Made by a program: the position numbers and the translations under genes
In this document: piece by piece, positions 59,182 through 64,000 of the stretch
Position numbering within the stretch: the stretch's first letter is position 1
Layout: each line of letters opens with the position of its first letter
DNA from: Bromus sterilis
Taxonomy: Eukaryota > Streptophyta > Magnoliopsida > Poales > Poaceae
NCBI GenBank assembly: GCA_950022295.1
Contig: OX465598.1
Location: 170,642,001 to 170,706,000 of the forward strand
Length of the DNA: 64,000 bases
Direction: 5' to 3'
The notes under the pieces: model-generated
Databases searched by the model: none
Told to the model about the DNA's origin: nothing
The model's input: the letters and a program-made list of their open reading frames with translations, nothing else

Positions 59182-60903
59182 TACACGCGGAAGCACACAA
59201 GACGATAAGCAATGGAAAGCAATCAACGAGCAAGCACTCTATTACTACGGGGAAACACAAGATCAATAAGACATCACACGACACGGCAACGCGATACGGA
59301 TCTATCGTCGAGAACGGTTACTAACAGTTTAAGTGGGGTATCGGTCACACACGACGAATACCGCACGTTTACGGTGGTTCAAGTTGCTTAGCTACAGGTG
59401 ATCAACAAAGGTTGTTAACATGGCATCTCACTCAAGCATGGAATAGCACAGAAACATGTCAAGAGGTGAAGCATAAAGGAAACTATCTATGCTAGTCAAT
59501 TTAAGTGAGGCACAACCTAAACATGGCATACACTAAGTGCCGCACGAAAATTAACGGATTTTGTACTGTTCTTCCCTAACCCATATTTTAGGTTGGTTAA
59601 CAGCAGCATACAATAACATAAACACAAAGTACACGAAAAACTAATCAATTTACATATAAAGAACACCCCAAACGGAGTTACGGTTAAAAAGATACAAGCA
59701 AAACAAGTTACGGGCACAATCTGCCAACATCAGGAAGCACACTTTAGAGCAATGCATAAACAGGATAATCAATGCAAACATGCTCACAAACGAGATGGAA
59801 CTAAAGTAGACATGACAGGGAAGGCATGGCAAAAAGAATCATGAAAATAGGCATCATAGATCCAAAGATATTAAGCATGCAACATGGCATCGGAACGTTA
59901 CAGAATTAGAGAAAAACAGAGGTGGATGTCAAAAACAGCACCATAGCAACTTTGGAGCTCAATAACTATATGACCAGCAAGCATATCATGATGATGCAAT
60001 ACATATAAAGAAAGTAGACATGATGCTTAACAATATGCAACAAGAATCACTCAATTCCGATAAATGGTCGCGACACTCGTCGACCGAAGTTGCAACAAAA
60101 TATAAACAGCAGCACACAAACAGCAAGGTAGCTACTTTGGGTGAAGATACAATCATGATGCAGCAAGCAATTATGGCCTGTGAATGCATGAAACTGAAGT
60201 AGAAACAATTCTTAACAGGATGCAAAAGGATTCACTCCATTCCGACGTACGGTTGCGACGCAACCGTCGCCCGAAGTTTCAACAAATTAATAGTTTCAGA
60301 CAGATTCACAGCAGTTTAGCAGTTAACGATCTGGTGCCCTGTTTGACCAACAATTACCCAAACTAGATGACCTCAAAACAGAATGCTCACAAAAGATGGA
60401 TGCTAGAGCACAGAGAGCACAACAATACAAAAAAAGAATCACTCTCGTCCTCTCGTGCACAAATGCCCCCGGTACCCCTCTCGTGCGTCCGGTGATCGCG
60501 TTCGTGACCGCCGAGACTCCGTACGGACTCCGATTCCGACGAAATCTCGAACCACGTGCTCAGCGCGTCGAGCCCGTCGATTGTACCTCACTGCGGTGAC
60601 ATTCCGACAACATTTTTTGGCGCCCCATAAAATAATCCGTTTATTAAATAAACGGGGTTTGCATTCCGGTGGCGATGGTTGGTCATGTGCCGGTTGCGAC
60701 GGTGCTCGGGTGAAAGCCGGTGTCGCACAGGTCGTGTGCCGTTGTGGACAAGGGGTCGGTCACGCATCCGATACGAGAATAGGGGGAAGAAATATTCACC
60801 GATTAATAAATCAGGGATGCAAACACCGAAAATAAATCAGACAATCAAACAATTCACACCGAAAACAAAAACATTTAATTTTTGTGAAATCTGGGCTGTT
60901 ACA

Positions 60904-62225
60904 ATGGATGATGAGTATGCAAATACATCAAAGCGGGATTTGTCCATCCGAGTGACGGATAGGTACTCTGGGCCCACTCGGTGATATTGCATCATAAGGT
61001 TTGCACAAACATGTGACTAGGTCACGGAGTTGTAATATCACGGGAACGAGTAAACTTGTTTGTTGAGAACGAGGACGAACTAGGTATATTGGATACCGAT
61101 GATCAAACCTCGGACAAGAAAAGTACCATAGGACAAAGGGAACAGGCACACGGTTAGCGGATCCAACAACGATTGAAGTTCATTCGATGGAAGCGCAGGG
61201 GCTATCAAGGATTGTCACTAGGTCCAATTGATTAGTAATTGATCAATGAGATTGTCTCGATCATGTCTGTTGTTTCCCGGACCGTAGGGTGTTACACTTA
61301 AGGGTATTCCACGCAGTAAGGATATATTCGGTATCACCGGAGAAATAGGAGAGAACACCGGAATTGTTCCGGTGAAGGTCGGAAGTTGTTCTGGGTATTT
61401 TAAAAGGTTCAAAATATATTTAATAATGTTTAATTAATGTTTTATTTTTAATTATCTTAATTAAATATTGAAATATAATTAAAAATAATTAAAAATGAAT
61501 TAAAAGGCATATGGGCCTCGTAGGGCCCATTAGGGGAAGGAGGAGCCTCCCCCCTTGGGCCTTGCGCCAAGGGAGGGGCCCACTCCCCCCTGGCCGGCAC
61601 ACCACCCCCCCTTGGTGGGATTAGTCCCACCTCAGGGAGGGATGGAGGTTCCCACCCCTCCTCAACCTATATAAGGAGGGGTAGGGGTGCCCTTTTGATT
61701 CATTAAAAAATAAATTCTCTCTTCCTCCTTTCTCCCTCCTATGAGAGGACTCCCCTTGTATGGAGTCTGCACTAGGTTGGGGATTTCTCCACCATACGCA
61801 CGCCGTCGTGCTACTGGAATCGGGATCCGAATCCATCTTCTTTCCGCTGCTCTACTGGTTCGGAGCCCGGAGGGACGTCGGGTATACTGTATGTGTATAA
61901 TCCCGCGAGGCACTACACTTGTGGTGCTACTTCATCGTCGTGGCCGTATCGCAGCATCTTCATCGACAATGTTCCAACGGGGACGTAATCTCGGCATTGG
62001 TCTCAAGGACCGGGTGGCTATCGGAGTCATCGTGGAGCCGCGCGGCATCGGGGATTGCTGGTATGACTACATCAACCACGTTCACGCGGGAACGTTTCCC
62101 GCTTAATGTACTACATACTGGTATGTGACCTATTCCATCCGTTACTTACATCGCCGTAGCATAGGTCTTGGGATTGGGTATCGTAGGTTATGAAAAAAAA
62201 ATGTTTTCTGCCCCGAACCCCAACA
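60904..62225 (+). repeat. BARE-like 5' LTR, second part
   Basis: The LTR resumes after LARD2 with sequence shared with the solo LTR (CCGAGTGACGGATAGGTACT, GGGCCCACTCGGTGATATTGC). TATA box at 61668-61676 and end CCCCAACA at 62225. Confidence 0.88.
61668..61676 (+). promoter_or_regulatory. TATA box of BARE-like LTR
   Basis: TATATAAGG follows CCTCAACC and leads into a GGGGT-rich start region, as in the solo LTR at 29587. It should start transcription near 61700 into the leader. Confidence 0.7.
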
Positions 62226-62226
62226 G

Positions 62227-62239
62227 TGGTATCATGAGC
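62227..62239 (+). other. Primer binding site of the BARE-like element
   Basis: TGGTATCATGAGC, one base inside the LTR end, is a tRNA-Met site with a one-base insertion relative to TGGTATCAGAGC. Confidence 0.75.
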
Positions 62240-64000
62240 AAGGCTATGCGTAGATGTATTGTACGGATAGAACGTATCTAGTATGTGGGTATCAATTCTC
62301 CAATTTTTACCCTCTCACGTGTACTCGTTTAGAATTGCGGCAATGTCCTGATGAAGTGGCCCCGACTGACCTTACACGTTTACGCGAGACTGGTTCCACG
62401 CTTGACATATGGTTTGTGAAGACGTTTGCAACGGAGGGCCCTGACTGGGGTGTAATAGAGACAATTGCGGGATTGGTGTTGTGGCTTGTTTTCGTAGGAT
62501 AGAAACGGTTCTTTTCTCGAAACCCCTAGCAGCCACGTAAAACTTTCAAAAGATAAAGTAGAAAGGCGTTTTCAACTTTAATTTGCATGTCGGGGGGAAT
62601 CATAGCATGTATGATTTAACTTTACATCATTTTTTGCTAATATGCTAGATATATCGACGGTAGCATAAATAGGATAGTCTCTCACAATACCAACATTGTG
62701 TTCTCCCTTAATGGGCACCGCCTGGAAGGATCTCCCATATGGCCGACATTCCGTACATACCGGGTGTCACACATATTAAATGGCGTTCGAATAAGGTTGG
62801 GTTCGGCAAGCCTGGCATATGCAGATATGGCCTTGCTGAACAGCTAACATTAAGGTTGGATTGGTTGGCTTGACGTATGTAGATGCGGGCTTGGAACACA
62901 GAAGATCGAAAGATCGAGCACGAGTCACATAGATGATGTGATTGGCATGATGGCCTACCTTGAAAAATATACTGATGGACGTGACGATCGGGGGAGGTAT
63001 GTTCTTCGAGGATTGTGTAATCACTTAGTAAATTAAGAGATGTTGTACTAAGTGCGAGTTTTAGAATTAAAGAAATTGAACTCCACATATTATGAACTTA
63101 ATCTTCATGTCTTAGCAAATATCATTGTAGAAGATGTCATACCCAAAATGTTTATAACTATGGCTCTTTAGCGTTATGAAGAACTTAAGGTAGATGGGTC
63201 TTACTTCATTAATGTGTACCAACACCGTTAGAGATATACTCGTTAGTAATGACTTGACAAACATAATATGAAGAACTGCTAGGAGATACACCTGATAACT
63301 CTGTAATTAAGAAAGATGATGATGAGTATCGTACTCACCATCACTTATGAATGGTTTTCCAAATACATCATACTTCATTCTATGGAATCTGAATTGTGAA
63401 TGCATGTCAACGACACCAAACACGTATGACGTGCTAGGTGAACTTGAAAGCAGTAAGTCACAAATTAGAGTAATGGAATATGAGTATATGGACGGGGTTT
63501 CTTTCAACCATGGTGGAAGGAACAACCTGCTGAGAAAGTCACTTGAAAACTGTATAAGATACATGATCACCTTGTGCATATCTTGGACTACTAAATGACT
63601 GGTTACTTTGCGATAGTTCGGGAGTTGCATCCGCTTCCTTCCAGCTACAAAGACCATATCTAGAATATGTCATGAAGGAGAATTGTTCACCTGTCATGAA
63701 GTAGAACCAATGCAGGAATAGTCATTGAAGGAGAAAATATATTTGATATACGAGTTATAAATGTCTTTCCCCACAAAACACTAATTGTGGTTGATTAAGT
63801 ATTTGATGCTTGAACTTACTGCTTGAGAGTGGCTTGGAAGGGTTGAGGCGACAATGTCTGCTGACGATAATCAAGATAGTTGATGGTCGATAACACTCTC
63901 CCTCTACATCTATCAATTGATTAATATATGAATAAATTTATGATCGTTTGAATGTGAACTTTATTAGTGTGTCTTGCATCTTGCGAAGACAATTATTCAT
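62240..64000 (+). other. Untranslated leader of the BARE-like element
   Basis: No gag motif appears in any frame up to the window end. Short frames (62254-62502 + and 62708-63088 -) have no recognisable domain. A leader of 1.5-2 kb between LTR and gag is known for BARE-1-type elements, so gag is expected beyond 64000. Confidence 0.6.

Larger units (their letters stand above)
52728..60903 (-). mobile_element. LARD2: large retrotransposon derivative with a 600-bp interior
   Basis: The 3' LTR is 52728-56880 (4153 bp) and the 5' LTR is 57481-60903 (3423 bp, internally deleted). Ends are TGTAAGGCCC and GGGCTGTTACA on the plus strand. The target duplication is imperfect (ATGGT 52723-52727 and ATGGA 60904-60908). 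The interior (56881-57480) has no protein domain. A tRNA-Met-like primer site next to the 5' LTR gives minus orientation. It depends entirely on proteins from other elements. Confidence 0.9.
57481..60903 (-). repeat. 5' LTR of LARD2 with promoter deletion
   Basis: Relative to the 3' LTR, a block of about 737 bp covering TATA box and leader is replaced by about 24 bp (60437-60460). The rest is closely similar. Without TATA and transcription start, this LTR should not drive the element. Confidence 0.9.
52273..64000 (+). mobile_element. BARE/Angela-like Copia element, 5' part
   Basis: The LTR starts TGTTGGGAATGTGCCCTAG (52273) and ends CGAACCCCAACA (62225). A tRNA-Met-type primer site and 1.8 kb of leader follow. 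LARD2 interrupts the LTR at 52727/52728; without it the LTR is about 1.77 kb, usual for this group. The likely duplication GATCT (52268-52272) has its partner off the window. Gag is not reached, as expected because BARE-type elements have a long untranslated leader. Confidence 0.87.

Noticed and set aside
62254..62502. Gag start of the BARE-like element
   Set aside because: The 82-codon frame has no gag motif and lies in the expected untranslated leader.

Overview
The window is repeat-packed plant nuclear DNA. It has no operons or ribosome binding sites, but it has CACTA transposase domains, Gypsy and Copia polyproteins, Stowaway-type MITEs and a Cassandra-type TRIM nested in one another. The element classes, the LTR start words and the near absence of host genes suggest a large grass genome, most likely Triticeae (wheat, Aegilops or barley group). 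Family names below come from memory of LTR ends and are tentative. Boundaries are firmer because most are supported by 5-bp target-site duplications (TSDs) that can be read directly.

Left third. A CACTA transposon (to 4810, minus, left end outside the window) lies in the 3' LTR of an Athila-like Gypsy element (4811-14857, minus). That element has gag and protease but no RT or integrase, and carries a 3.95-kb solo LTR (8381-12334, TSD CGTTA). It sits in the 3' LTR of a second Gypsy element, Gypsy-II (14858-42452, minus).

Middle. Gypsy-II has decayed gag, protease, RT, RNase H and integrase, plus an antisense B3-domain-like gene between pol and its 3' LTR. Its pol is split by a 4.7-kb LARD-type solo LTR (18856-23559, TSD GTGTG), which contains a MITE, a tRNA-like Pol III promoter and a Cassandra-like TRIM with 5S rRNA-like LTRs, and by a 489-bp solo LTR (24095-24583, TSD CAAGG). 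Its 5' LTR is split by a large non-autonomous element, LARD1 (28003-42376, TSD GTACC), with 5.4-kb LTRs. One LARD1 LTR holds a BARE-like solo LTR (TSD TCTTC) and the other a Stowaway-like MITE.

Right third. Gypsy-II lies in an Athila-like fragment (+), which also holds a BARE-like LTR (minus). Inside that LTR is a Copia element, Copia-A (43241 onward, +), with a pol full of stops and, after pol, a separate gene with its own TATA box and one intron. Copia-A is interrupted by a BARE-like element (52273 to the window end, +), whose 5' LTR is split by a second LARD (LARD2, 52728-60903, minus).

Most notable signals: (1) three LARD-type LTR families share a spliced-gene architecture inside the LTR: an acidic exon ending at a GC donor, an intron of 1.1-1.3 kb, a small hairpin overlapping a branch-point-like word, and an acidic last exon in the same phase; (2) a promoter-bearing spliced gene in Copia-A; (3) the antisense B3-like gene in Gypsy-II. 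No intact host gene, rRNA gene, CRISPR array or autonomous element was found.
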